Shown here: piece after piece, positions 9,032 through 17,534 of the stretch
How positions within the stretch are numbered: the stretch's first letter is position 1
How the letters are laid out: every line of letters begins with the position of its first letter
DNA from: Providencia alcalifaciens
GTDB lineage: Bacteria; Pseudomonadota; Gammaproteobacteria; Enterobacterales; Enterobacteriaceae
Reading direction: 5' to 3'
Length of the DNA stretch: 64,000 bases
Assembly: GCF_915403165.1 (NCBI RefSeq)
Contig: NZ_OU659204.1
Span: 3,286,001-3,350,000 of the forward strand
Program-made: the position numbers and the translations under genes
Notes under the pieces: generated by a model
The model's input: only the letters and a program-made list of their open reading frames with translations
Databases searched by the model: none
Told to the model about the DNA's origin: nothing

Positions 9032-10618
9032 TTATGCAATCGCAACCTTGGAATCAGTGAATGTACGTCCATCACTGGTTAATTGGAACTTGCTCACCGA
9101 TTCCTGTAACTCTTCAGTTTGATGTTCTAATGAGCTTGCCGCTGTTGCCACTTGCTCAACTAAAGACGCATTTTGCTGTGTCACACTGTCCATTTGAGTG
9201 ATGGCAACGCCCACCTGTGCGATACCTTTACTTTGCTCCTCCGAAGCTGTCGTGATCTGTTTCATAATCGCCGTTACCTCATTGATCCCTTGCAGAATAT
9301 TGCTCATTGTCGAGCCCATTTCATGAACCAAATGAGTGCCTTTTTCCACACACGAACTCGATTCCGCAATCAGCTTTTCAATTTCCATTGCCGCATCGGC
9401 ACTGTGGCTAGCAAGCTTACGAACTTCGGCGGCAACCACCATAAATCCACGTCCATGTACGCCTGCTCGCGCCGCTTCAATGGAGGCATTCAATGCCAAA
9501 ATATTGGTCTGGAAGCTGATGTCATTCATCATACTGATGATGTCAGAGATCTTCTTCGCACTTTGCGATATTTCATCCATAGTATTTACCACTGACTCAA
9601 CAATCACATCCCCCTGATTTGCAACGACAAAGGCTTCAGCTGCTAACTGGTTGGCTTGATGGGTATTTTCCACATTCAGTTGTACTGCTGCTGTGATTTG
9701 CTCCATGCTCGCTGCGGTCTCTTCCAAGGCTGCTGCTTGCTCTTCCGTTCGTGAGGAAAGGTCACTATTGCCATTAGATATTTCTGTCGCGCCGCGATAA
9801 ATACTTTCGCTGCCATTGCGGATAGTCAACACAGCGTCACGTAAGCTGTTTTGCATTTCTTCTAATAACGGAAAAAGTTTACCGACACAGTTACGACCAA
9901 ATGGCTCGATTGGTTGACTTAAATCCCCTTTAGCAATCTTATCGAAGTATTGGCGGATCAACTCCAGTGGTCGTTGCATCATCTTAGCGAGGTAGCGGTC
10001 AGTGAAGATCAAAATTAGCAAACCAAAAATGGTCGCAATGATAATCACTACTCGCGTCATGTTCATATGCTCATCAACCGCTTCCCGCGTGTGTTCAATC
10101 ATCACATCTGCAGTTTGGTTAAACTGAGTGATAGCCGCGCCGAATGTGCGGCTCAATGCTGGCGTAACATTATGGGCATGCGCCAAGTAAGCAGCTTTAT
10201 CATCCCCCATGGAAATCGCTAATTGCGGTTTCACACCGTCATCGAGCAGCGCTTGCCAGCTGTTAATCACTTGGTCGGAAATGGCTTTATCCATCGGACC
10301 TGGGGAAATTGATTTCATCTCCTCGAGATAACGCTCCATATTCACAAGCGCATCTTTGACTAAGGTGTAATCCCCTTCTTTGCCCTCATTTTTGGTTTCC
10401 ATCACGCGGGTTAAGCGAGTGACAAAACGAAAATACTGGTCATTTCCTTGACTCAGTACCGTCATCTGTTTGACCAATTGCCGGTCAACATGAATACCAT
10501 CGGAAATGCGAGATAAAGACCAGCCGCTATACAGGCTTATGCCCCCAAGGTTTATGCATAAAATGCCAAGTAGCACGAGCATCACAGCACGTATTGAATA
10601 ATTTCGAAGTTTCTGCAT
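9032..10618 (-). CDS. Methyl-accepting chemotaxis protein (transmembrane receptor)
   Basis: Inner-membrane chemoreceptor that signals ligand binding to CheA/CheW and the flagellar motor. The 528 residues have the Tsr/Tar layout: TM1 (about 12-32), a periplasmic four-helix ligand domain, TM2 (about 188-208), a HAMP segment, and a long coiled-coil signalling domain whose hairpin tip is DISFQTNILALNASIEAARAG. The ligand cannot be deduced. The C-terminus (ending SKVAIA) lacks the NWETF-type pentapeptide that tethers CheR/CheB in major E. coli receptors, so this looks like a minor-type receptor. It stands alone, with an exact FliA-class promoter upstream, which implies co-expression with late flagellar genes. 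Confidence 0.95.
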   Translation of the reverse strand: MQKLRNYSIRAVMLVLLGILCINLGGISLYSGWSLSRISDGIHVDRQLVKQMTVLSQGNDQYFRFVTRLTRVMETKNEGKEGDYTLVKDALVNMERYLEEMKSISPGPMDKAISDQVINSWQALLDDGVKPQLAISMGDDKAAYLAHAHNVTPALSRTFGAAITQFNQTADVMIEHTREAVDEHMNMTRVVIIIATIFGLLILIFTDRYLAKMMQRPLELIRQYFDKIAKGDLSQPIEPFGRNCVGKLFPLLEEMQNSLRDAVLTIRNGSESIYRGATEISNGNSDLSSRTEEQAAALEETAASMEQITAAVQLNVENTHQANQLAAEAFVVANQGDVIVESVVNTMDEISQSAKKISDIISMMNDISFQTNILALNASIEAARAGVHGRGFMVVAAEVRKLASHSADAAMEIEKLIAESSSCVEKGTHLVHEMGSTMSNILQGINEVTAIMKQITTASEEQSKGIAQVGVAITQMDSVTQQNASLVEQVATAASSLEHQTEELQESVSKFQLTSDGRTFTDSKVAIA

Positions 10619-10659
10619 GGAATTTCTCTTTTGATAAAATAAAATGATCTTTGTTTAAT

Positions 10660-10686
10660 TTATCGGCGGTAAAAGAGAAAAATTTA
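10660..10686 (-). promoter_or_regulatory. FliA (sigma-28) flagellar class III promoter
   Basis: On the minus strand the sequence reads TAAA, a 15-nt spacer, then GCCGATAA, an exact match to the sigma-28 consensus. It ends 41 bp before the chemoreceptor start codon, leaving a leader of about 30 nt. Confidence 0.9.
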
Positions 10687-11086
10687 ATTATTTTCAATTG
10701 CTTTCTGACTTTTAGACATCAAAAAAATCTCAAAATAATCTGATTAAAAATTGGCTTAATGATTGATTTTAGAGAAATAATGCCTGTTTTTTATCCACAA
10801 ACATTCTATTTTTATACAATCACCCTATATTCCAGTTTGTGACTAACCTCCCAAAGTATTGTTCTATTTCTGTCAGCAAACCCCATCATCAGGTTCTGTA
10901 AATATACGCAAAAATCTGTTTTATCTCTTGAGCTTCCCCCTACAGGAAGCTTTATGGTTGCATCAGTATTCAAACAACTAAATATTAGAAAAACTGCAAA
11001 AATAACCTGCTGTTATATTTTAAAATTACCATTTCCAGCGACATGGAATGGCCTCTATTTAATTTCTCTTAAGCAATAGGTAACTT
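10687..11086. other. Divergent intergenic region, no gene seen
   Basis: AT-rich spacer between the chemoreceptor and the DUF411 gene. A short hairpin (AGCTTCC/GGAAGCT, 10931-10951) is the only structure noticed; it lacks a proper T run. The DUF411 promoter should lie here but no clear consensus is visible. Confidence 0.5.
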
Positions 11087-11524
11087 ATGAAGAAGATATT
11101 ATTAACCGCCTTATTAGCCACCTCTTTCTCGTCAATGGCTGCAGTAAATACGATAGAACTTTATAAAGATGAAAATTGTGGCTGCTGCCATCTTTGGGGC
11201 GAAGCCGTCAAAGCGGCAGGATACGATGTGCAAGTCCACAATATCTCCTATGAAGAAATTGATAAAATAAATCAAGAGGCTAACCTACCACTCTCTTTAC
11301 GCAGCTGCCATACCGCCAAGATTAATGGCAAATTGATTGTTGGACATGTTCCTCTCGATAGCATAGCGAAAATAGGCTCCCTCCCTGCGGATGTTGTCGG
11401 AATCGCAGTTGGCGGTATGCCTGCAGGCAGCTTAGGTATGGAACAACCAAGTGGATTTAAACAAGCCTATTCAGTGATGAGTTTTAAAAAGGATGGCAGC
11501 CAATCCGTATTTAATCGTTATTGA
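11087..11524 (+). CDS. DUF411 family exported, probable metal-binding protein
   Basis: 145 residues with an N-terminal signal peptide (about 1-18, cleavage after SSMA). The mature part is a DUF411 domain with the cysteine cluster C31-x-C33-C34 (NCGCC, thioredoxin-like position) and a further C74-H75. DUF411 proteins are often found near copper or other metal resistance genes and are thought to bind metal in the periplasm, but function is not established. Nothing nearby is a copper gene; the neighbour is the convergent tna operon. Start ATG 11087 follows AGCAATAGGTAA. Confidence 0.85.
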   Translation: MKKILLTALLATSFSSMAAVNTIELYKDENCGCCHLWGEAVKAAGYDVQVHNISYEEIDKINQEANLPLSLRSCHTAKINGKLIVGHVPLDSIAKIGSLPADVVGIAVGGMPAGSLGMEQPSGFKQAYSVMSFKKDGSQSVFNRY

Positions 11525-11532
11525 TTTCCCAT

Positions 11533-11565
11533 AAAAAAGGTACAGCAAACCCTCGCTGTACCTTT
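11533..11565 (-). terminator. Rho-independent terminator of the tna operon (bidirectional)
   Basis: An 8-bp stem, GGTACAGC with GCTGTACC, is followed on the minus strand by six T. On the plus strand the tail is only CTTT, so it is strong for tnaB and weaker for the DUF411 gene, which it also follows. Confidence 0.85.
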
Positions 11566-11596
11566 GGCAGTGATTACTACATCTTAATTTGAAAAA

Positions 11597-12844
11597 TTAA
11601 CGGTATATCGGTAATACATTAAACTGCGCTAACAACTGACAAATAATACCAACAACACCAAAGGCTATAACTGCATAGATTAGCCCTTTGCCTCCCCACA
11701 CTTTAAAGGTCGAGTTAGGGAAACGCTCTCTCACTTTTAATGCCATGACTGCCGGGCAAATAATTGCCCAGATACACGCCGCCATCCCCGCATAAGCAAT
11801 CGCAATTAAGAAACCATTTGGGAATAACATGCATAAAACTAGAGGAGGTATAAAACATAAAAGTGCCGTTTTCATTCTGCCTGAAGAGTTATCATTAAAG
11901 TTTAGTGACGCCAGAATGTAGTCGAATAAACCAATCGCAACCCCTAAGAATGAACAAAATACAGCACTAATCGAGAACCATAATAAGAATGTCGCAATAT
12001 GTGGGCTACTTAATACCGCATACAGTGACTCAATAAACGCATCGAGGTTTCCGCCTTTATTAATTATGGTGAGAAATTCTGTTCGAGGTAAATTTCCCAT
12101 GGTGCCTAATATCCAAAGAAAATAGAGTATTAAAGCCAGCACACAACCAATCACACAACTTTTAACCACTTTACGTTCATTTTCATGATACAGCTTATAC
12201 AAACTACAGACGTTACCGTGATAACCAAACGAAGTGATGGCATAAGGAATAATAATAAAGACAAATGGTAATAAAGATAGCTGACTGTCTCCCACTGGAG
12301 GTTTTAATAATAAGTCAGTTTTTACAATTAAAAACAACCCTGAAAAAGCGAGAATAAATAAAACAATTTTAATAAATAAAAATAATGATGTTAATCGACT
12401 TGCAGCAATACCACTCCACCAAATACTTGCACCCAACAGTAAAGTGAAGACAACGAATATCACTCTTAAGTTAACATCAAATCCATATATTGCCGACGCT
12501 TCTTTGATAACGGATCCGGCCGCAGAAATATATGCATATATCAATATATATAAAACAAATATTAATGCTGCATTGGCAATATAGCAGGCCCATTTTGGTA
12601 ATAATTCTTTAGAAATATAAAAGTAGTTAGTGCCGGCTCCATATTTGGATATGCATTCTAAAATATAGATCCCTGAGTGAAACATAAAGAAACAAACAAT
12701 CAGTAATATTACAATCGAGTTAATAAACCAAGCTCCAGCCATAATTGTCGGTAAGCTAAACATACCTGCCCCGATCATGGCTCCGCCTAGCACAAAACCC
12801 CCTACCATTATGGAGGGTTCTTTCTTGGCTGCCGAATTGTTCAT
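11597..12844 (-). CDS. tnaB: Low-affinity tryptophan permease
   Basis: Inner-membrane aromatic amino acid:proton symporter of the HAAAP family that imports tryptophan for TnaA. About 11 hydrophobic helices; the segments GAMIGAGMFSLP, HSGIYILE and GFHGN-like GYHGN match E. coli TnaB. Start chosen at ATG 12844 (415 residues, the E. coli length): AAGG lies 8 nt upstream, whereas the GTG at 12853 would overlap that site. It follows tnaA by 64 bp in the order usual for the operon. Confidence 0.93.
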   Translation of the reverse strand: MNNSAAKKEPSIMVGGFVLGGAMIGAGMFSLPTIMAGAWFINSIVILLIVCFFMFHSGIYILECISKYGAGTNYFYISKELLPKWACYIANAALIFVLYILIYAYISAAGSVIKEASAIYGFDVNLRVIFVVFTLLLGASIWWSGIAASRLTSLFLFIKIVLFILAFSGLFLIVKTDLLLKPPVGDSQLSLLPFVFIIIPYAITSFGYHGNVCSLYKLYHENERKVVKSCVIGCVLALILYFLWILGTMGNLPRTEFLTIINKGGNLDAFIESLYAVLSSPHIATFLLWFSISAVFCSFLGVAIGLFDYILASLNFNDNSSGRMKTALLCFIPPLVLCMLFPNGFLIAIAYAGMAACIWAIICPAVMALKVRERFPNSTFKVWGGKGLIYAVIAFGVVGIICQLLAQFNVLPIYR

Positions 12845-12908
12845 GTTGGTCACCTTAAAAATAAGGGATAAGGTTCCCGCATTGCACGGGAACCCGCAGA
12901 ACTACCTA

Positions 12909-14312
12909 TTATTTGATGGGTTTCAATCTTGCAGTGAAGTGTCTTAATACTGGTGGCTCATATTCGAAATCTAAACCTTTCAGAGTTGCGAATTTATCTT
13001 TCAAGCCAATCAGAGCATCTGCAATGTAATCCATATGGTCGTTGGTATAAACGCGTCGTGCGATAGTTAAGCGCATGAATTCCATATCAGCATGTTTTTG
13101 CTTGCCCGTTTCAGGGTCACGACCTAATAGGAATGAACCAATTTCAACGGCACGAACACCTGACTCTAAATACAGCGCATTAATTACTGCTTGCGCAGGG
13201 AATTGGTCGCCAGGGATCTGTGGAACCAGTTTTTTACAGTCAACGAATACAGCGTGTCCACCGGTAGGATACTGAATTGGAATCCCGCCTTCGCGTAAAC
13301 GGTCACCCAGATATTTCACCTGACCAATACGATAATGCAGGTAATCTTCCCCTGCCCCTTCTTCTAAACCTTGCACCATTGCCGCCATATCACGACCCGC
13401 TAAGCCGCCATAAGTCACGAATCCTTCCATTGGTACACAACGCTGTCTTGCTAAGGTAAAGATTTTTTCATCATTTCTAATCGCAACCAGACCACCAATA
13501 TTTAATAGTGGGTCTTTTTTCGCTGACATCGTTAATGCATCAGCATATTTGTACATATCCAGAATAACTTGTTTGATCGTCGCGTTTTTATATTTTGGAT
13601 CACGCTCTTTGATGAAATACGCATTTTCACAGAAACGTGCAGAGTCCATTACCACAAAGATATTATGCTGTTTTGCAATTTCATAAACTTCTTTCAAGTT
13701 ATCCATCGCAACTGGCTGACCACCCGCACTGTTACAGGTGATGGTAGAAACAATCGCTACCACGTTTTCTGCACCATGTTTTGCAATATTATCTTTTAAT
13801 TTTTGAATATCGAAATTGCCTTTCCAATCATCATAAGTTTCTGAGTCATAAGCTTTTTCGGTAACAATATTAATCGCTTTACAGCCATTTAATTCAACGT
13901 GAGCAGCGGTAGTATCAAAGTGGAAGTTAGAAATAAATACAGGGTTTTTCGCGCCGCCTTGTTCTTGTTTCACTTTCAGTAAAACAGGGAATAACATGTT
14001 TTCAGCACCACGACCTTGGTGAGCAGGGATCACATAGTCGTAGTCAAACATCTCTTTAACTTTATCTTTTAAATCATAATAGTTACGAGAACCCGCATAC
14101 GCTTCATCACCCGTGATCATCGCGGCCCATTGGTGGTCGCTCATTGCGTTAGTACCGGAATCCGTTAACAGGTCAATATAAACAGCACTACTCGGTAACA
14201 AGAATGGGTTATAACCCGCCTCTTTTAATGCCGCTTCGCGTTCTTCTCTTGATGGAATACGGATGTTTTCTACCATTTTAATACGGAATGGTTCTACGAT
14301 TCTTTTAGCCAT
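12909..14312 (-). CDS. tnaA: Tryptophanase (tryptophan indole-lyase)
   Basis: PLP enzyme that splits L-tryptophan into indole, pyruvate and ammonia; indole is also a signal in enteric bacteria. The 467 residues closely resemble, from memory, Proteus vulgaris tryptophanase. The PLP lysine is K266 in SAKKD. The tryptophanase-specific residues D133 (in HFDTT) and H458 (in RHFTAR) are present, which separates it from the related tyrosine phenol-lyase. AAAGG lies 7 nt before the ATG. Expression should be controlled by the TnaC leader upstream and by catabolite repression. Confidence 0.97.
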   Translation of the reverse strand: MAKRIVEPFRIKMVENIRIPSREEREAALKEAGYNPFLLPSSAVYIDLLTDSGTNAMSDHQWAAMITGDEAYAGSRNYYDLKDKVKEMFDYDYVIPAHQGRGAENMLFPVLLKVKQEQGGAKNPVFISNFHFDTTAAHVELNGCKAINIVTEKAYDSETYDDWKGNFDIQKLKDNIAKHGAENVVAIVSTITCNSAGGQPVAMDNLKEVYEIAKQHNIFVVMDSARFCENAYFIKERDPKYKNATIKQVILDMYKYADALTMSAKKDPLLNIGGLVAIRNDEKIFTLARQRCVPMEGFVTYGGLAGRDMAAMVQGLEEGAGEDYLHYRIGQVKYLGDRLREGGIPIQYPTGGHAVFVDCKKLVPQIPGDQFPAQAVINALYLESGVRAVEIGSFLLGRDPETGKQKHADMEFMRLTIARRVYTNDHMDYIADALIGLKDKFATLKGLDFEYEPPVLRHFTARLKPIK

Positions 14313-14406
14313 GATAATACCTTTAATTTTTCATTAAATAATAAAAACAGAAATTCAAACTTATAAAAATAAGCGAATAGATCTTGAGAGAGAGAAAAAA
14401 GAAAGG
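14313..14406 (-). promoter_or_regulatory. tnaC-tnaA spacer with pyrimidine-rich, rut-like segment
   Basis: The 94-nt transcribed spacer starts, right after the tnaC stop, with a C/T-rich, G-poor stretch (CCTTTCTTTTTTCTCTCTCTC). In E. coli and P. vulgaris the equivalent spacer holds the Rho entry and pause sites used for termination when tryptophan is low. Role here is by analogy. Confidence 0.6.
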
Positions 14407-14508
14407 TTATTTGTGCGGGAAGAAAAAGGCTAAAGAAATATCAATATTGAACCATTTCTTCAAATAGAAGAAGCGCCTCGACATTAACAACTCACTTAAA
14501 AGAAACAT
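14407..14508 (-). CDS. tnaC: TnaC leader peptide of the tryptophanase operon
   Basis: A 33-codon frame, ATG at 14508 and TAA at 14407-14409, preceded by GGGAG with a 7-nt gap. The peptide contains KKWFNID and then P31: the spacing W19-x3-D23-x7-P31 equals that of the three essential residues of E. coli TnaC (W12, D16, P24). In the known mechanism the nascent peptide binds tryptophan in the ribosome, stalls release at its end and blocks Rho, allowing tnaAB transcription. Here two further codons (His-Lys) follow the critical proline, as in the Proteus version, unlike E. coli where proline is last. Confidence 0.95.
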   Translation of the reverse strand: MFLLSELLMSRRFFYLKKWFNIDISLAFFFPHK

Positions 14509-14597
14509 ACTATGACTCCCATTAGCAAGGAATTAGTACAACCTTGAGTATGGTATATAACAATTCTTAGATAAATATAATAGCAATTGTCTATTAT

Positions 14598-14613
14598 TTT
14601 TACCTACATCACA
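14598..14613 (-). promoter_or_regulatory. Possible CRP site of the tna promoter
   Basis: TGTGATGTAGGTAAAA has one good CRP half-site (TGTGA) and a poor second half. It is centred 97 bp before tnaC, and about 61 bp before a start point implied by the -10-like TATACC at 14552-14557. Spacing fits a class I CRP promoter as at E. coli tna. Confidence 0.45.
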
Positions 14614-14789
14614 AAAAGCGTTAAATCCCACTCCGCACTATGATTAGGGTCACAATATTATTTATTTTAATAACTATTAAATAAACGTTAATAAATTGGG
14701 GTTATTTTATAATTAAATAATAGATAGTAATCTTAAACTTAATTTTTTAACGTTAAAAACGTCATTTAGAATTGAATTTATTTTAATTA

Positions 14790-14816
14790 AGTAAAGCCTT
14801 ATACAACGGCTTTACT
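14790..14816 (-). terminator. Hairpin after the DUF799 gene, probable terminator
   Basis: A perfect 9-bp stem, AGTAAAGCC with GGCTTTACT, lies 20 bp past the stop of the lipoprotein operon. The minus-strand tail is TTAATTAAAAT, so it is a weak intrinsic terminator. Confidence 0.6.
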
Positions 14817-14836
14817 TTTAGGAATATTTTTAACAA

Positions 14837-15493
14837 TTACTCTGCATCTTTGCCGTATTTAGGCGATCTCGGCCCATAGAGAATGCCATTTGGTTTACCT
14901 GCGGAGAGGAGCCTGACACTTGTTATACCCGCAATACCATAACTCTTATCTGTTATAGTATCTGCAATTTGATTAACAACTGCGGAGACCAAAATGCCAA
15001 CAATACCATTGGATGATGAGTTATTTTCAGTACTAGAAGCGGTTGCTGAGCCACTCCAGAGTAACGCTCCTGTTCGCGCATCGACAAGCTTAGCAGTTGC
15101 TGTCACACGAGTGTCACTCGCAATAACCTGATAACTTGTTCCATATTCGGTAATGCTCAGATATAGGGTCGCATCATTGCCAAAAATTTCGCGTAATTTG
15201 GCAGCAGGAACGGCTTGGATATCTCCCGCATTCGTCAAACCATTTTGCTTGAATGTTTCCTCAACTACTGCAACAGGGAATACATAATAGCCAGCTTCAG
15301 CTAATGGCAACATCGTTTGAGATAACAGCCCGTGACTTGCTTGCACTTCTGTTGTGCTATTTTGAGGCAGTAATACAAGAATACTTTTTGGCTTACTTTG
15401 TTTAAAAGCACTGTAATCTGTTTTAGTGGGTTGAGCACAACCAGATAACAGCCATGCCATAATCAAGCTGCTAATAATCATTAAACGTTTCAT
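14837..15493 (-). CDS. DUF799 / GNA1162 family lipoprotein
   Basis: 218 residues with a lipoprotein signal: lipobox LLSGC, lipidated Cys at 19. The mature protein resembles the DUF799 (GNA1162) family, periplasm-facing lipoproteins with a fold related to TolB/CsgG N-terminal domains. It is the third gene of a three-gene lipoprotein operon; its ATG overlaps the stop of the DUF4810 gene. Families of this trio co-occur in many Gram-negatives; an outer-membrane assembly role is suspected but unproven. Confidence 0.8.
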   Translation of the reverse strand: MKRLMIISSLIMAWLLSGCAQPTKTDYSAFKQSKPKSILVLLPQNSTTEVQASHGLLSQTMLPLAEAGYYVFPVAVVEETFKQNGLTNAGDIQAVPAAKLREIFGNDATLYLSITEYGTSYQVIASDTRVTATAKLVDARTGALLWSGSATASSTENNSSSNGIVGILVSAVVNQIADTITDKSYGIAGITSVRLLSAGKPNGILYGPRSPKYGKDAE

Positions 15494-15843
15494 TTAATTT
15501 TCCCTTTATTTTTCATTAGAAAATCCATGTAAACAGCAGACTCTGGATATAATGCTTTTTCAGTTTTGAATTCACTCATCGCTAAATCAACAGCACCAGT
15601 CGTTGCATATAACAATCCTAAATGAGCATGTAATCCAGGTGCAACCGTCAGACCTTTAGCTTTACTTGTTTCAATATTTTTTTTCAGGGTATCAATTTGT
15701 TCCTGAGGGCTAGTTTCTGTTTGTTGGTAATGTTGATATACCGTTTGCTGATAACCATCCCAGTTATATAACGGCTTAGGTTCATTCACACAACCATTGA
15801 GCAGAATGGCTCCTGCTACAATAAATAATAATTTAGCTTTCAT
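15490..15843 (-). CDS. DUF4810 family small lipoprotein
   Basis: 117 residues. Signal peptide with lipobox LLNGC (lipidated Cys at 18), then a short helical, TPR-like domain (YQHYQQTETSPQEQ, GLHAHLGLLYATTG) typical of DUF4810. It is the middle gene of the operon, starting 20 bp after the CsgG-like gene and overlapping the next by 4 bp. The family has no assigned function; partnership with the CsgG-like and DUF799 lipoproteins is inferred from conserved order. Confidence 0.78.
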   Translation of the reverse strand: MKAKLLFIVAGAILLNGCVNEPKPLYNWDGYQQTVYQHYQQTETSPQEQIDTLKKNIETSKAKGLTVAPGLHAHLGLLYATTGAVDLAMSEFKTEKALYPESAVYMDFLMKNKGKIK

Positions 15844-15863
15844 TATATTCCCTTACGTTTTTC

Positions 15864-16538
15864 TTACTTTGCAGGCTGCCAAGCACCACTTTCAATACCG
15901 GAAACTAAGTTATTAACGGCTTCTCTAATCGCTAAATCCAAAACTTTGCCATTTAACGTTGAGTCATAACTTGCCGTTCCACCAAAACCTATTACTTCTC
16001 TATTTGATAATTCATATTCCCCAGCACCTTGTGAGGAAAATACCACTTCGGAAGTTTGAACATTTACAACATTTAAATTAACTTTGGCATAAGCAACTTG
16101 TGTTTTACCTCTACCTAAAATACCAAATAACTGGCGATCACCAATTTCTTTACGACCAAATTCAGTGACATCGCCGGTAATCACATAAGTCGCTCCTTTT
16201 AATTGCTGAGCCTGCCCTTTAATACCCGCTTCTTCTTTTAATTCCTGCATATTGGTGCGATCTAAAACATTAAATCGACCTGTTTGTTGTAAATGTGTTG
16301 TCAAAATAGTTTTTGATTGATTACCTAAACGATCAACACCATCAGAAAAAATACCATTCATATAACTCGAACGGTTATCAAATTTCCCTATTGATATTGG
16401 GCTTTTAGGGCCAGAGTAATTCGTATTATATGTTGCTACTTTCTCAACGGCTAATGAGCGAGATGATTCGCTAGCACAACCACTTATTAATGCACTTGCA
16501 ACAAAAAGGACTGCAATACCAACTTTTGATTTATTCAT
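15864..16538 (-). CDS. CsgG/HfaB family outer-membrane lipoprotein
   Basis: 224 residues with lipobox LISGC (lipidated Cys at 21). The body contains the CsgG-like features: VLDRTNMQELKEE, an ATYVITGDVTEFG strand, and a glycine-rich region. CsgG itself forms the curli secretion channel, but here no curli subunit or CsgEF gene is nearby, and the partners are DUF4810 and DUF799 lipoproteins. It is therefore better read as the founding member of the separate CsgG-DUF4810-DUF799 operon. It begins the operon. Confidence 0.82.
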   Translation of the reverse strand: MNKSKVGIAVLFVASALISGCASESSRSLAVEKVATYNTNYSGPKSPISIGKFDNRSSYMNGIFSDGVDRLGNQSKTILTTHLQQTGRFNVLDRTNMQELKEEAGIKGQAQQLKGATYVITGDVTEFGRKEIGDRQLFGILGRGKTQVAYAKVNLNVVNVQTSEVVFSSQGAGEYELSNREVIGFGGTASYDSTLNGKVLDLAIREAVNNLVSGIESGAWQPAK

Positions 16539-16829
16539 TTAGTAATCTCAATTAAATTTCTATTTGTATTAATTATTGCCTCTGTATTTTGCATCAAGAA
16601 TCAGTCTTATTCCAGCACAAATAGCTAAATCAACTTCACTCATTAAATATAATTTAAACAGCAAAGATAATTTGAATTATCCAATGATGAAAAATAACAA
16701 CCCGTTATTACCCTGAAATAGGGTTAAAAAGTTCATTATTCCATTAGTCCAATAATAATTAAATGTAGTCATCTTTAACGAGTAATTAGAATATATTACT
16801 TTGCGATTAGCAAATGCAATATAAAAAAC
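16539..16829. other. AT-rich upstream region of the lipoprotein operon
   Basis: About 290 bp with no supported gene; expected to hold the promoter of the CsgG-like operon. No clear operator recognised. Confidence 0.5.
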
Positions 16830-16872
16830 CAAAAAGCCCCTGTAATAATTGATTTTCAACTATTCAAGGGCT
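16830..16872 (-). terminator. Terminator of the YcgJ-like gene
   Basis: On the minus strand AGCCCTTG pairs with CAGGGGCT (one mismatch-tolerant pair) across a long AT-rich loop and is followed by TTTTT. Confidence 0.65.
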
Positions 16873-16922
16873 CTTCTCTGAGTAGGTAAATTATCGTTTA
16901 AGGTATTTCCCTCTAAAAGGCA

Positions 16923-17279
16923 TCACTTTCCAAATAATTTTTGCGTGTACTCTTTGGATACTGCACTTCGTTTACCATCCGCCTCAAAGTAACGGTCCAC
17001 ATGGCATTTTTGCTCATTAATATCGCAGAAAACGCCATTGGCAAACGTCATGGCCGTTTTATCAAAATCGCCACCTTGCTCAATCGCTTTCGCGCGTTTA
17101 TCACCTAAATATTTTTTCGTTAGTGCAACTGAAACACCCTCTTTGGCGCTAACGCACACATATTTATCGCATAACACATTCTTTTCTGGGGATTTTAACA
17201 CTGAAGCCGATTTTGCTGACGCCAACATTGGCAACGCCGCGATCGCAAGCCCTACGAGACACACTGCTTTTAAGTTCAT
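16923..17279 (-). CDS. ycgJ: YcgJ-like exported protein
   Basis: Start taken at ATG 17279 (MNLKAVCLVG), with AAGGCG just upstream; a longer frame adds 13 unlikely residues. The 118-residue product has a signal peptide (about 1-22, ending LASAK) and a small cysteine-containing mature domain: CDKYVC, ANGVFCDINEQKC and YFEADGKRS. These resemble E. coli YcgJ, a periplasmic protein of unknown function. It has its own terminator and is transcribed away from the MFS gene. Confidence 0.72.
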   Translation of the reverse strand: MNLKAVCLVGLAIAALPMLASAKSASVLKSPEKNVLCDKYVCVSAKEGVSVALTKKYLGDKRAKAIEQGGDFDKTAMTFANGVFCDINEQKCHVDRYFEADGKRSAVSKEYTQKLFGK

Positions 17280-17534
17280 ATAACGCCTTTTTGAGTAATA
17301 ACACAGCTGCAATATCACATTAGAGTTTTATTTTGTGGATAAATTCCCAGCCGTCATCACTATTTCATGTTTACTGCTAACTCTATCCACTTAGCGCATG
17401 ATTTTAACTTTTCATTAACAGTTTCAATTGTTATTTATTGCAGAAAAGATGAGTGTATAAGCGGCAATTTAAATAATAAAAACACCTGCAACTCTGCATT
17501 CAACCCAACTAAGCACCCCATAAGAGAGTGATGT

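Noticed and set aside
12909..14312. Tyrosine phenol-lyase instead of tryptophanase
   Set aside because: Residues D133 and H458 and the TnaC leader plus tnaB neighbour identify tryptophanase.
15864..16538. Curli secretion channel CsgG
   Set aside because: No csgA/B/D/E/F gene is nearby and the operon partners are DUF4810 and DUF799 lipoproteins.
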